Positions 24,130 through 33,894 of a stretch of 64,000 nucleotides of DNA are shown piece after piece. The notes beneath the pieces are model-generated. The model saw only the letters and a list, made by a program, of their open reading frames with translations, searched no databases and was not told where the DNA came from. The DNA is from JBEKTY01 sp049515555 (lineage in GTDB: Bacteria > Planctomycetota > Planctomycetia > Pirellulales > Thermoguttaceae). Both the position numbers and the translations under genes were made by a program. Location: positions 1 through 64,000 of the forward strand of contig JBEKTY010000008.1 of assembly GCA_049515555.1 (NCBI GenBank), in the 5' to 3' direction. How positions within the stretch are numbered: the first letter of the stretch is position 1; every line of letters starts with the position of its first letter.

Positions 24130-26643
24130 ATGGTCCTCTGCGTCAGGAAACTCGGTTGCTGGCTGGTGATTGCCGGCTTGCTGCTGGCCCCGGCCGGCGG
24201 GGGCTGTGCGTTGCGGCCGGAGGGCCAGCCCCCTGCTGCGCCACCGGGCGGTGCACCGGCCAGCGATCCACCCCCCAAGGGTCTTCAGGGAAACAGCCCG
24301 ATCGCGCAACTCGCTCAGCCCGACGCGGCTAAGAATGGGTCGGCCCCGCGGGTCGACGATCGGGCGATTATGGCCCGTGGCGACTGGGTGCGGATTGCCG
24401 TCGGGGAAGGGGAATTCGAGCCGGCCGTTGCACCGGCGGCTGCGCCGGGCCCGCCCGCCGCTCCCCCCGCCTTTCGCTGGCGGCACGCGGGCCTGGACGA
24501 GCTGTTGGCCCGGAGTGCCCCCCGGCAGCCCGATCTTTACGCGATGCTCAAGGACGCCGACCCCACCGTGGCCGCCAACGCGGCCATCGCCCTGGGGCGA
24601 ACCGGCCAGCAGCGCGCCGCCGGCGCGCTAACCGCCGCCATTCGCTCGGCCGCCTTGCGGGTGCCCACCCGCTGTGCCGCGGTCGAGGCCCTAGCCGTCT
24701 GTGGGGGCCCGGAAGTCGTCGAGACGCTCCGCCAGTTGACCGATCAGTTCGGCGATTTCGCCCCCGGCGGCGCCGCGTCGTACCAGCCCGACGTGCACGC
24801 CGAGCTGGTCCGCGCCCTGGCCCGGCACATCGATCCGGCCGACGATCCCCGGCTGGCCGCCGCGCTGCAAAGTCCGGCGGTGCAGGTCCGTATCGAGGCC
24901 CTTACGGCCTGGGCGGCCGGGCACCATGGCGCGGTGCCCAGCGAGGCCGTGAACTTGCGCTCCGACGGGGACCCGCGCGTGCGGGCCGCCGCCATGGCGG
25001 TCATCGCCGCCCGACGCGTGCGGGATGCCCGGCAATATCTGACCGACGCCTTGCGAGACAGCGATTTTCGGGTCCGCGTAACGGCCATCGCCGGCCTGGG
25101 CGGCTTGGACGACGGCCGGGCGCGGGCCACCGTGGCCGAGCTGTTGCAAGATCGCTCGGATCTGATGCGGGCCGAGGCCGTTACGGCGCTGGCCCGCAAC
25201 GGCGCCCGGACCAGCGTACTGGGGGCCCTGGGCGATGCGTCCTGGCGGGTGCGGTTGCGGGTCGCCCGGGCCCTGGCCGCCTACCCCGACCGCGAAGGGT
25301 CGGCCGCCGTCGCCCGGCTCCTGGACGACCCCAGCGCCGAAGTCGAGCGCCAGGTGGTGGCCAGCCTGGCCGCCTGGCCCATCCAGCGCTCCGGCCCGCT
25401 CCTGCTGGAAGCCATGCGCAAGCCGGCCATGACGACCCGCAAGGCGGCCGCCGAGCAATTGGTCCTGCGCTGGCCGGCCGCCATGGAATTCTCGTTCGAC
25501 GCCGCTCCCCAGCGCCGCGAGGAAGTGCTCGGCCGGCTGCAAGAGCAATTCCGGGTGCAGTTCGGGCTGGTCGATCGCCAAGTCCTAAGCGACCCCGCCG
25601 TGCGGCAGGCATCGGCCGCGGCGGCCGCGTCGCCGGCCACGGCCACGTCGCCGGCCCAGGCCGCCGACCCGGCCACGGTGGCGCGCGTCGAACAGTTGCT
25701 CCGCGCGCAGGATGCCAAGGGACTGGCCGAGTTCGGGCCCGGACTGGTCGAGGCCCTCGAACAGCTTGCCGTGGAGCGGCAGCAGGTCCTGCCCGAAAGC
25801 GTCTACCATGACATTCTGCCGCGCGGGAGCGCGGTGTTCGCCGCGCTGGATCAGTTCCGGTCGTCGGATGTGGCCCAGCGGCGGGCCGCCGCCGAGCAGT
25901 TGGCCGCCGCCGCGCAGAAACAGCCGTTGGGCCCCTTGGCCGTGGCCCGGCTGGGCGACCTGGCGGCCACCGAGGCCGACGACGTGGTGTGGCGGAGCGT
26001 GCTGGAGGCCGTGGCGGGCTGCGCCGGCGAGCCGGCGGTCCGGCTGGCCTACGTGGCCATCGGACACGGCTCGGCCGAGGTCCGCCGCCGGGCCTGCGAG
26101 TACCTGGCGCAACATCCGGCCGCGGCCCACGCCAACTTCCTCAACCCGGCGCTGGCCGACGGCAGCCGCGCGGTCGTGCTGGCCGCGGTTCGGGCCTTGG
26201 GGGCCGCCGACCACCTCGACGACGCCCAGCCCTTGCGCAAACTGCTCGCCTGCGCCGACGAGCAGGTCCAACTGGAGACGGCCGCGGCCTTGGCCCACTT
26301 CCGCGACCCGGCGGCCGTGCCGGCCCTGGAACGCCTGACCTATAGCGACGATCCGAAGATTCGCGGCCGCGTCGCCCTGGCGATGGGCGAGCTGGGCGAT
26401 GCCTCGTTTGCCGCCCCCCTGGTCCGCTTGCTGGACGACCACCACGGCACGGTCAGCCACGCCGCGCTGGCCAGCCTGCCAAAAGTGGCCGGCAGCGACG
26501 TGGCCCGGCAGGTCCTCGGCGACTCGCCCGCCGGCACAGCGGAGCAGATTCGCCGCTGGAAACAGTGGTACGCCGGCCAACAGGGCGGCCCCCTGGGCCG
26601 GGCCGATCCCGCTTCCGGCAACCCGCCAAGCACGAGAGGATGA
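24130..26643 (+). CDS. Large HEAT-repeat lipoprotein
   Basis: 837 residues. The N terminus (CWLVIAGLLLAPAGGGCALR) looks like a lipoprotein signal with the lipidated Cys in GGGC. A Pro/Ala-rich stretch follows. From about residue 125 to the end the protein is made of HEAT/PBS-lyase-type helical pairs: DADPTVAANAAIALGRTG, DPRVRAAAMAVIAARRV, DSDFRVRVTAIAGLGGLDD, DPKIRGRVALAMGELGD. A middle part (about 455-580) is less regular and Ala-rich. Such scaffolds bind proteins; no enzyme motif was seen. It follows another HEAT-type gene and its end is convergent with the sialate esterase gene. Confidence 0.82.
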   Translation: MVLCVRKLGCWLVIAGLLLAPAGGGCALRPEGQPPAAPPGGAPASDPPPKGLQGNSPIAQLAQPDAAKNGSAPRVDDRAIMARGDWVRIAVGEGEFEPAVAPAAAPGPPAAPPAFRWRHAGLDELLARSAPRQPDLYAMLKDADPTVAANAAIALGRTGQQRAAGALTAAIRSAALRVPTRCAAVEALAVCGGPEVVETLRQLTDQFGDFAPGGAASYQPDVHAELVRALARHIDPADDPRLAAALQSPAVQVRIEALTAWAAGHHGAVPSEAVNLRSDGDPRVRAAAMAVIAARRVRDARQYLTDALRDSDFRVRVTAIAGLGGLDDGRARATVAELLQDRSDLMRAEAVTALARNGARTSVLGALGDASWRVRLRVARALAAYPDREGSAAVARLLDDPSAEVERQVVASLAAWPIQRSGPLLLEAMRKPAMTTRKAAAEQLVLRWPAAMEFSFDAAPQRREEVLGRLQEQFRVQFGLVDRQVLSDPAVRQASAAAAASPATATSPAQAADPATVARVEQLLRAQDAKGLAEFGPGLVEALEQLAVERQQVLPESVYHDILPRGSAVFAALDQFRSSDVAQRRAAAEQLAAAAQKQPLGPLAVARLGDLAATEADDVVWRSVLEAVAGCAGEPAVRLAYVAIGHGSAEVRRRACEYLAQHPAAAHANFLNPALADGSRAVVLAAVRALGAADHLDDAQPLRKLLACADEQVQLETAAALAHFRDPAAVPALERLTYSDDPKIRGRVALAMGELGDASFAAPLVRLLDDHHGTVSHAALASLPKVAGSDVARQVLGDSPAGTAEQIRRWKQWYAGQQGGPLGRADPASGNPPSTRG

Positions 26644-26722
26644 AGTTGCCAAGGCGCCTTCGAGGCGTTCGACAAGAGGCGAGTTTTCACCTGCCCGCAC
26701 CTGACCCTCATCGCGCCGAGGG

Positions 26723-28090
26723 TCACTCGCCGGTGCCGCCCTGCCAGTTGTTGGTCTGGAAGGGCGAAGCCGGTAGGCCCTCTTTGTTGGCCAGGTTCGG
26801 ATTGGCCTGGTTCCGCCACCCGAAGCGGGCCTGGGTGGGGGCCGCCACGGCCTGGGCCTCGACGACGACCGTCTGGCCGTCGATCGTGGCTTGGGCCGCC
26901 ACGAACTTGCCGTCCGCGGCGGCGATCTCGAACTCGCTAAGCGGCTTGCCGTCACGCGACTTCAGTCCGCCGCCCACCTGCGCGAACGAGAGCCGCAGCT
27001 TGCTGCCCGCGACCTGCATCGACTTGTAGAGCGGCCCCGAGTAGACGAGGTCCTTCTTGCCGTACTCCTTGGCCAGCGCCCAGAGGGCCAGCCGGTTGCC
27101 GACGTCGACCTTGTCGCGGGGGTGGATGTCCTTGATGTTCTCCACTATGTCGGTCGTAACCGCCATGCCGGTGCCGGGAATCTTGAGGCTGGCCACCTGG
27201 GCTTCCCACAAGGGCGGCAGGCTGCCCGGCCCATAGCCCGCGAAAGGCGCGATTTGCACGAAGTAGAAGGGGAAATCATAGCCCCACACCTTCCGCCAGC
27301 CCTCGATGAGGGCCTTCATCTTGTCGTAGTACTTCAGGCCGTTGCCGCAGTTCGATTCGCCCTGATACCAGATCGCGCCGCGGATGGCCAGCGGCTCCAG
27401 GGGGGCGATCATGCCGTTGTACATCCCGCCCCCCTTGCCCCCGGAGATCGTCCAGGGCTCGATGGGCGACCCGCCCCAGGAGCTGTCGATCAGCCCCATC
27501 GGCACGTCCAGTTCCTTGTGCAGCCGCTGACCGAAATAGTAGAGCGCGGCCGAGAAGCCGCCCCAGCCGCCGGCGGCAACCGTCTTGGGACTGCACACCA
27601 CCCAATCGGCCTTCACGTCCTTGGCCGGTGCGGCGACCTGAACCTTGGGCACCAGCATCAGCCGCATCTGCGGACAGTTCGCGGCCGGGATCTCCTCCTT
27701 GGCCTTGTCGCACGCCCCGATCCCCATCTCCATGTTGGACTGCCCGGAGCCGATCCACACGTCGCCCACGAGGATGTCGTCCAGCTCGATCTTGTTCTTC
27801 CCGCTGACGGTCAGGCAGTGGGCCTTGCCGTCGGCCTTCACGGCCGGCAGCACCACCTTCCAGTCGCCCTGCGGATCGGCCTTGGCGGCGACCGTCGCGT
27901 CGTCCAGCCGCACCGTGACCTCTTCGCCGGGAGCGGCCCAGCCCCAGATCGGCAACGGCCGCTCGCGCTGCAACACCATGTGGCTGCCGATCACCTTGGG
28001 CAGCGTTACCTCGGCCCGAATCTGTGGCACGCCGCAGGCCAGGAGCAACAGGGAAACCACAACCGCGCACCACGACACGCACTTCTTCAT
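26723..28090 (-). CDS. Secreted sialate O-acetylesterase-like enzyme (SASA/SGNH hydrolase)
   Basis: 455 residues with signal peptide (MKKCVSWCAVVVSLLLLACG). The nucleophile block is WIGSGQSNMEMG, the second block is IWYQGESNCGNGL, and the catalytic Asp-His pair is probably in DIHPRDKVDVGNRLA. An N-terminal beta domain (HMVLQRERPLPIWGWA) is typical of the planctomycete/bacteroidete form. The family removes O-acetyl groups from sialic acid or from acetylated polysaccharides; the natural substrate here is unknown. A cysteine at the signal end (LLACG) could be a lipobox. Two tandem 42-bp units lie in its leader. Confidence 0.9.
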   Translation of the reverse strand: MKKCVSWCAVVVSLLLLACGVPQIRAEVTLPKVIGSHMVLQRERPLPIWGWAAPGEEVTVRLDDATVAAKADPQGDWKVVLPAVKADGKAHCLTVSGKNKIELDDILVGDVWIGSGQSNMEMGIGACDKAKEEIPAANCPQMRLMLVPKVQVAAPAKDVKADWVVCSPKTVAAGGWGGFSAALYYFGQRLHKELDVPMGLIDSSWGGSPIEPWTISGGKGGGMYNGMIAPLEPLAIRGAIWYQGESNCGNGLKYYDKMKALIEGWRKVWGYDFPFYFVQIAPFAGYGPGSLPPLWEAQVASLKIPGTGMAVTTDIVENIKDIHPRDKVDVGNRLALWALAKEYGKKDLVYSGPLYKSMQVAGSKLRLSFAQVGGGLKSRDGKPLSEFEIAAADGKFVAAQATIDGQTVVVEAQAVAAPTQARFGWRNQANPNLANKEGLPASPFQTNNWQGGTGE

Positions 28091-28103
28091 GGCAGACCTC
28101 GCT

Positions 28104-28187
28104 TTGCTGGATGTTCAAGAGATGCTCGGAAAACTCTCGGACGAATTGCTGGACGTTCAAAAGATGCTCGGAAAACTCTCGGACGAC
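28104..28187. repeat. Two tandem 42-bp direct repeats in the leader of the sialate esterase gene
   Basis: Units 28104-28145 and 28146-28187 differ at only three positions; each holds GATGCTCGGAAAACTCTCGG. They begin 14 bases before the start codon of the minus-strand esterase gene. The rest of 28188-28452 shows no repeats or gene. Confidence 0.85.
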
Positions 28188-28452
28188 ACTTGGCCACATT
28201 CTCCCCTCCAGGCGGGACTACGTCAACAAACCGACGGTTCGCGTCATTAGCGGCGCCATCATTGCGATTTGCAGGCGCACTCTAAATGATGGCATCTCGT
28301 GACAGGCTGGGATTAACGGCCCCCCGGCATGGAATATTATCCCTTTGCCAACAACAACTTACGCTTCGCTGGCCGTCATTGGCACACCAAGTGCCGTAAG
28401 GTCAATCGTTTACCCCGTCCCGCGTGTCTCTCAGTTCAAAGAGGAGAAAGTC

Positions 28453-28806
28453 ATGAGAAGAGTTGCCTTGAGCCTGGTTGCGTGCGGAGTGATCCTGTTG
28501 ACGGCTGCGCCTGCCCTGGCGGAAGGTACGCCGGTCCGCTGGGCGACCTACAACGACCATTTGGGCGTGCGGATCGAGCCGGTCCATCATCATCATCACT
28601 GCTACGGCGGGCCGGCGGCCGTGGTGGTGACGCCCGCGCCCGTCTACACCTATCCGGTCTACCCGCCGACAGTGGTTCCCTACCCGCCGGCTCCGACAGT
28701 CGTGTACCCACCGGTCTACGTCAATCCCGGTTACATCTACAACGCCTATCCCCGCGGCTTCATCGAGTATCGCGGCCGGGGCCTATCGCTGGGAGTCGGC
28801 CTGTAA
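28453..28806 (+). CDS. Small secreted Pro/Tyr/Val-rich protein
   Basis: 117 residues. GAGGAG precedes the ATG. A signal peptide (MRRVALSLVACGVILLTAAPALA) is followed by a run of five His (VHHHHHCYGG) and a region of YPV/YPP words (VYTYPVYPPTVVPYPPAP, VVYPPVYVNPGY). Such low-complexity YPP proteins are frequent in planctomycete envelopes. The His run and single Cys might bind metal; this is speculation. The function is not known. Confidence 0.75.
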   Translation: MRRVALSLVACGVILLTAAPALAEGTPVRWATYNDHLGVRIEPVHHHHHCYGGPAAVVVTPAPVYTYPVYPPTVVPYPPAPTVVYPPVYVNPGYIYNAYPRGFIEYRGRGLSLGVGL

Positions 28807-28977
28807 CGGTTTTGCCCCCCGTACAACCATTGCAATCGTTACAACCGGCAGGCCATCCCGCCTGCCTCATCCTTGTTTTCGTCATACCCGATATAACCCG
28901 TAAGACGCGTAAGGGCGTCAAGAATGATCCGCACCGTCATAATGCAACGGGGCGAAGCCACTGACAGCGGGTGCTGA

Positions 28978-30882
28978 TTGATCTCTCGGGTTACTATCGC
29001 CGGGTTATGCTGTTGTGCAGTTCTGGCCGCCCTCCTGGCGGGCTGCCGGTACGGGACGGAGGCCTCGGTTAGCCAACGGGTTCGGGGCCTGGCGACTTCG
29101 CCGCTGGACATAACGCCGCCCCCGCCGGCGGAGGAAATGGGCCGGCCGGCAGCCGAAAGGTCCATTCCCCAACCGCCTGCGGCGCCGGCCGAGCCCCTGT
29201 CCCGCGCGGGGCTTCCGGGGCCGCCGCTGGCCGCTTGCAACGCGGCGCCTGTGCCGGCCGGCATAGCCGGGCAAGGCGGCGGCGCCGCCCGGCCGGTGGT
29301 CTACAACGCCCCGCTGTCTGACGCTGCGGTGCTGGCGATCCCGGCGGTGGCTGCCGGGCAGGCCAAGGCGCCGCCGGAAACGATCGCGGCGCCGAGTCAC
29401 CCCGCGCCCACGGCGGCGCCGGCCGCCGCGGCGCCTCAACCTTTGGAGATTCCCCGCGCGATCCCGGGCAGCGCCGCCCCGCCGATCCGGCTGCCGCCCG
29501 TCGAACCGGGCGAGTCCGAGGCCCAGCGCCACACCGCGATCCGGCAACTATTTGCGGAGTTGGCCCAGATCGAGCCGGTGGCGGGTCCGCCGCCGACGCC
29601 CGACCACCCCCCGCTAGCGCTCCAGGAGTTGCAGTGCCTGGCCATTACCCGCAGTCCGCTAATCCGGCAGGCGGCCGCTGACGCGGATGCGGCGCGGGGC
29701 GCCATGATCCAGGCCGGCGCGTATCCCAATCCGCACCTGGCCTACGAGGCCGACAACATCAATACCGGTCGCACCGCCGGCTACCAGGGCGGCAACATCG
29801 GCCAGACGATCGTCACCGGCGGCAAGCTCAAGCTGGCCAAGGCCGCCGCGGGCGTCGATCTGGAAAACGCGGAACTGGCGCTTCGCCGGGCCCGCTTCGA
29901 TCTGGCCACGCAGGTGCGGGCCAATTATTTCGCCGTGCTGGTGGCCCTGGAGCGGGTGAAGGTCAACTCGGCCCTCGTGCAATTCGCCGACCGGGTGTAC
30001 CATCTGCAAGTGACTCGCGTACAGGCCGGGCAGGCGGCCCCTTACGAGCCGCTGCAGCTCCGCGTGCTGGCCGTGCAGGCCCAAGGCCAGTTGCTCCAGA
30101 CGAACCACGAGTACGAGGCGGCCTGGCGACGGCTGGCCGCCACGCTCAACTGCCCGGGCATGCCGCCGGCGGCCCTGGTGGGCCAGGCCGACGCCCCCCT
30201 GCCGCAAATCACTTACGACGCGGCCTGCCAGCGGATCCTCGCCGTCCACACCGATCTGGTCGCCGCGCAGAACGCCGTGGCCAAGGCCCGCTATCAGCTC
30301 CGCCTGGCGCGGATCATCCCGCGCGTGCCCAATCTGGATACCAGCACGGTCATCGAGCACGACTTCACCACCCCGCCCTTTGGCACCACGATCAATTTGC
30401 AGATCGGGGCCCCCATCCCGGTTTTCGACACGAACCGCGGCAACATCATTGCGGCGGAGGCCGCGCTGGTGCGGGCCGGCAGCGAATACGATCGGACCCG
30501 AAACGAACTGCTCGCCAGCCTGGCCGACATCTTCGCCCGCTACCAGACCGCCGCCACCACGTTCCAACTCTATCGCGGCGGCATCCTGGCCGACCAGGTC
30601 CGCGCCTATCGGGGCGTGTACCGCCGCTATCAGGTCGATCCCGACGCCGATTTCAACGACGTGCTGACCGCCCAGCAAACGTTGGCCGGGACGATCTCGA
30701 CCTACGTGCAACTCCTGGGCGACCAGTGGCAGGCGGCCGTCGACTTGGCTGGACTGCTCCAGATCGACGATCTGTTCCAAATGGGTCAGGCGGCGGCCGA
30801 GCCGGTCTTCCCGTCGCCGCCGCTGCCGGGGCCCGCACGCCAACCGGTAGAGCCGCTGAAACGAGATCCCCAGGGCAGGTAG
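28978..30882 (+). CDS. TolC/CzcC-type outer-membrane efflux lipoprotein
   Basis: 634 residues, TTG start. The N terminus (MISRVTIAGLCCCAVLAALLAGC) is a lipoprotein signal with Cys after LLAG. About 170 residues of Pro/Ala-rich linker follow. The C-terminal 420 residues carry the two outer-membrane-efflux repeats of helical hairpins (LQELQCLAITRSPLIRQA, GAYPNPHLAYEADN, TGGKLKLAKAAAGVD; then IGAPIPVFDTNRGNIIAAEA). This is the CzcC-like branch used in metal or drug efflux. No membrane-fusion or RND pump gene is adjacent. The long linker is unusual for TolC-type proteins. Confidence 0.88.
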   Translation: MISRVTIAGLCCCAVLAALLAGCRYGTEASVSQRVRGLATSPLDITPPPPAEEMGRPAAERSIPQPPAAPAEPLSRAGLPGPPLAACNAAPVPAGIAGQGGGAARPVVYNAPLSDAAVLAIPAVAAGQAKAPPETIAAPSHPAPTAAPAAAAPQPLEIPRAIPGSAAPPIRLPPVEPGESEAQRHTAIRQLFAELAQIEPVAGPPPTPDHPPLALQELQCLAITRSPLIRQAAADADAARGAMIQAGAYPNPHLAYEADNINTGRTAGYQGGNIGQTIVTGGKLKLAKAAAGVDLENAELALRRARFDLATQVRANYFAVLVALERVKVNSALVQFADRVYHLQVTRVQAGQAAPYEPLQLRVLAVQAQGQLLQTNHEYEAAWRRLAATLNCPGMPPAALVGQADAPLPQITYDAACQRILAVHTDLVAAQNAVAKARYQLRLARIIPRVPNLDTSTVIEHDFTTPPFGTTINLQIGAPIPVFDTNRGNIIAAEAALVRAGSEYDRTRNELLASLADIFARYQTAATTFQLYRGGILADQVRAYRGVYRRYQVDPDADFNDVLTAQQTLAGTISTYVQLLGDQWQAAVDLAGLLQIDDLFQMGQAAAEPVFPSPPLPGPARQPVEPLKRDPQGR

Positions 30883-30898
30883 AACACTTCCATCGCCT

Positions 30899-30968
30899 GT
30901 TCTCGTGTTTTCGTTTTCTCCTGCTCTCCTGCTCCCCTGCTCTCCCGTTCTCCTCCTCCCCTGTTCTA
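30899..30968. repeat. TCTCCTGCTCTCCTGCTCCCC simple-phrase repeat
   Basis: About 70 bases of TCTCCTGCTC-type words, reverse complement of the phrases found in frame in the S1 gene (7441-7551). The rest of 30969-31189 holds no recognisable element. Confidence 0.75.
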
Positions 30969-31189
30969 GCGTGCTGGCCGGCCCTGCGGCCTGAATCGAA
31001 TCCAGCGATTGTACGCGCCGTACCGCCTACTACCCCCAACAGGTCACAGATTTGTGGGCCAGATAACCGCTGTGGCCCACCGGCAGGACCTATCCTTTTC
31101 CGGGGAGTTCCCGGCCGCCGCTGCCGCACGGCCTCCCCAGGCATCCTCCCAACCCTTGGTCAACAACACCCTTGATTGGCGCAACAGTC

Positions 31190-32674
31190 ATGTCGGGCTT
31201 CCTTTCCGATCTCATTTATACCGCGTTGATGACGCTGACCGGAACCATGGCGGGGTGGTGGCTGCACCGCTTCCTGCGAGACTCCGGTCCAAGCGGCAAG
31301 AAGGAGTTTCACGCTGCCCAACAGGTTCTCACCCGCTTGCAGGACCTGGCCACCCACATGGCGGATAACGTGGACCAGCACAGCAGCCGGGTCGAGCAGA
31401 TCAACCAGGAATTGAACCTGGCCAACGCGGGAAACCCCGAGGCCGTCGTCTCCGCCGTGGCTCGGCTGATTGAGGCCAATCAACAGATGCAGGAGCAACT
31501 GAAGACGACCGAGACCAAGCTGCACGAGCAGGCGCAGTTGGTCGAGACCCGCTCGGCCGAGGCGCGGACCGATGCCTTGACCGCGCTGCCGAACCGCCGC
31601 GCCTTCGACGACGAGTTGAATCGGCGATTCGCCGAATTCCGCCGCTACCGCCGGAAGTTTTCGCTGATCATGGGCGACGTCGACCACTTCAAACGCTTCA
31701 ACGACGAGCAAGGTCACCAGAGCGGCGATGAAGTGTTGCGGGGGGTGGCGCGGGTGTTGCGAACGGCGGCCCGCGGAGCCGACATCGTCGCCCGCTATGG
31801 CGGCGAGGAGTTCGCCGTGATCCTGCCGGACACCGCCGGCGATACGGGGGCCAAGTGCCTGGAGCGCATTCGCCAGAGCGTCGACACGGTGCGCTTCCGC
31901 CTGCTCTCCGGCGAGATCCACGTGACGCTGAGTTTCGGGCTGGCCGAGGTGCGCACCGGGGAGGACCCGGCGGCCCTGATTCGCCGCGCGGACGAGGCCC
32001 TGTATGCTTCCAAGGCAGCGGGCCGCAATCGCGGCTCCTGGCACGACGGAAAGACGATTCATGCCATCGCTCGTCCCACTGACGCGCCGCCGGAAAACGC
32101 CGTCCCGCCGGCGCCCGTCACGCCGCCCGATGCGCGGACCGCGACTGCGGACCAAAGAAATACGCTCTGCAGTCGCAACGAGTTCTGCCTCAACGTCGGC
32201 CGCCGCCTGGCCGAATGCCAGCGGAAGGGCCCGCCACCGGGCGTGCTGCTCATGCGCGTCGACGGCTACTCGGCGCTCATCTCCGAGCACGGCCCGGAAG
32301 CCGGCGCCGTTGTGCTCCGCAGCACGATCCAGTTCCTCGAGGCCTCGATCCGCGAAATGGACGTGGGCACCGTCTATGGCGAGGCCACCTTCGCCATGCT
32401 CCTCTGCTGGGCGAAGCAGTCGGACCTGATCAACATCGCCGAGCGGCTGCGGCAGGCGATCTCCCGCTGCGTGCTGCCCCTGCGGGGCTCCGCCTTTCAG
32501 TTCACCGTCAGCATGGCGTGTGCCGTGGCGGTGCCGGGCGAAGGCGCGCCGACACTGCTGGCCCGGGCGGAAGAGGCCCTCCAGTCCGCCACCACGGCGG
32601 GCGGCAATTGCATCTTCTGCCACACCGGCCAGCGGCCCGAGCCGGCCGCTATGGCACTCGAAGCCATCACCTAG
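31190..32674 (+). CDS. Diguanylate cyclase with active and degenerate GGDEF domains
   Basis: 494 residues. A hydrophobic N-terminal segment (LIYTALMTLTGTMAGWWL) anchors it, followed by a coiled-coil region (about 40-120). The first GGDEF domain (about 125-290) starts TDALTALPNRRAF and has RYGGEEFAV; RGAD stands five residues before GGEEF and fits the inhibitory I-site RxxD. The second domain (about 325-485) has VYGEATFAM where GGDEF should be, so it is degenerate and perhaps regulatory. ATG 31190 is chosen; a TTG at 31172 is possible. The active domain should make cyclic di-GMP. No PilZ or EAL gene is nearby. Confidence 0.92.
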   Translation: MSGFLSDLIYTALMTLTGTMAGWWLHRFLRDSGPSGKKEFHAAQQVLTRLQDLATHMADNVDQHSSRVEQINQELNLANAGNPEAVVSAVARLIEANQQMQEQLKTTETKLHEQAQLVETRSAEARTDALTALPNRRAFDDELNRRFAEFRRYRRKFSLIMGDVDHFKRFNDEQGHQSGDEVLRGVARVLRTAARGADIVARYGGEEFAVILPDTAGDTGAKCLERIRQSVDTVRFRLLSGEIHVTLSFGLAEVRTGEDPAALIRRADEALYASKAAGRNRGSWHDGKTIHAIARPTDAPPENAVPPAPVTPPDARTATADQRNTLCSRNEFCLNVGRRLAECQRKGPPPGVLLMRVDGYSALISEHGPEAGAVVLRSTIQFLEASIREMDVGTVYGEATFAMLLCWAKQSDLINIAERLRQAISRCVLPLRGSAFQFTVSMACAVAVPGEGAPTLLARAEEALQSATTAGGNCIFCHTGQRPEPAAMALEAIT

Positions 32675-32815
32675 CCCGCAAAACATTGACACCGCCCGGT
32701 GAAGTGTGTAATGTTGATTGCAAGGGCACTCTGGCCGGCCAAACGTGGCCCGCGCCGCCGGGGTAGTGTTCGTGCTGCTCGGGACCGCGCCGCCGGATAG
32801 GTATGGGGGAAGGCC

Positions 32816-33601
32816 ATGATTCTCAACACAAGCGGCAAGTGGATCATTGCGGCGCTGCTGCCCACGCTCGGTTGGGTCGTCGTCGCACGGGGGCAAGATC
32901 CCGGCGACGACCACGGCCCGAAGGCCCGCCGCGCCCAGACCAAGGCGAAACAGAACACCGACGATGCAGGGCCGCCAGACCAGATCGGCGCCCTGGGCGA
33001 CGACAAGAACGCACCTGGCGATAATAAGAGCGCCTTGGGCGATAAGAAGGAGGGCAGCAAGACCAAAACCCGCGGCGATCCGGCCAAGTCGGCCTTCGCA
33101 CTACCCCGCGGTGTCGTGCTGAACAAGAAGCAGCAGGATGCCTACGAGGCGCTCAAGGCCGACCACGAAGACGCCTTGCGCGACGCCGCCCAGCGCTTGC
33201 AGGATGCGACCGACGGCAAGGAAGAAACGGCCGCCAGCAAGGAGCTCAATGCCCTGCGGGCCAAGATCCGCGCCGGCATTCAGGACATTCTGGCCATGCC
33301 TTACAACCAGGCCCCGCCGAATTCCGACCGCAAATCGTCCGAGGGCTCCTATCCCCCGCCGCCTCCCGATGGCGGCTACGGGTATCCGGTCAATCCGGGC
33401 GGCGGCTACTATCCTTGGTATCCCGGCGGCTACTATCCCGGATACTACGGCTACCATCACCGTTATTGGGGCCGGCCCTATGTGTACGCGCCGCGCGGCT
33501 CGCAGGGCTCGTCGAACTCCCCGTCGCCCAGCCCGCCGCCGAAAACACCGCCGCCCAAGCCGCGCCCCAACAGCGGGTCGAAGCCGAAGTCCACCACCTA
33601 G
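32816..33601 (+). CDS. Secreted Gly/Tyr/Pro-rich protein with charged repeat
   Basis: 261 residues. Signal peptide WIIAALLPTLGWVVVARGQ. Three degenerate units of the type ALGDDKNAPGDNKSALGDKK follow. The middle part (about 100-160) is helical and charged. The C terminus is Gly/Tyr/Pro-rich (GGGYYPWYPGGYYPGYYGYH) and ends in a Pro/Ser/Lys tail. The composition suggests a cell-surface or matrix protein. No family is recognised. Confidence 0.72.
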   Translation: MILNTSGKWIIAALLPTLGWVVVARGQDPGDDHGPKARRAQTKAKQNTDDAGPPDQIGALGDDKNAPGDNKSALGDKKEGSKTKTRGDPAKSAFALPRGVVLNKKQQDAYEALKADHEDALRDAAQRLQDATDGKEETAASKELNALRAKIRAGIQDILAMPYNQAPPNSDRKSSEGSYPPPPPDGGYGYPVNPGGGYYPWYPGGYYPGYYGYHHRYWGRPYVYAPRGSQGSSNSPSPSPPPKTPPPKPRPNSGSKPKSTT

Positions 33602-33616
33602 CTGCGGCCGAGAAAC

Positions 33617-33893
33617 CGCCCGGGGACTGTCCCCAGAAGGCGGAAGGCGGAAGGCGGAAGGGAGGCCGCACGGCGGGCACCGGCTCCTTCCGAAGAAAAG
33701 AGAGCAAGTCCGCTGGTCAGTGACGCGGGCAAATCCCCTGCTCCCCTCTCCCTCCGGGAGAGGGCAGGGTGAGGGTGGGCAGGCAGCGACATAAATCATG
33801 GTTTATCGGGATCAGGGATTAGGGAAATTGCCGGCGGCTAACAGCCGCCGGACGACGATCTTCATCCCCAATCCCTAATCCCCCAATCCCTGA
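33617..33893. repeat. Cluster of intergenic simple-phrase repeats before queE
   Basis: In order: GGGGACTGTCCCC (33618-33631), GGCGGAAGGCGGAAGGCGG (33636-33660), CCCTCTCCCTCCGGGAGAGGG (33743-33763), and an inverted pair AGGGATTAGGG / CCCTAATCCC (33812-33892) around GCCGGCGGCTAACAGCCGCC. The last pair ends directly at the queE start codon, so no Shine-Dalgarno is visible. Confidence 0.7.
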
Positions 33894-33894
33894 C

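Noticed and set aside
30969..31189. A cyclic-di-GMP riboswitch before the diguanylate cyclase gene
   Set aside because: The conserved GEMM core words are absent; the similarity was limited to short GC-rich stems.
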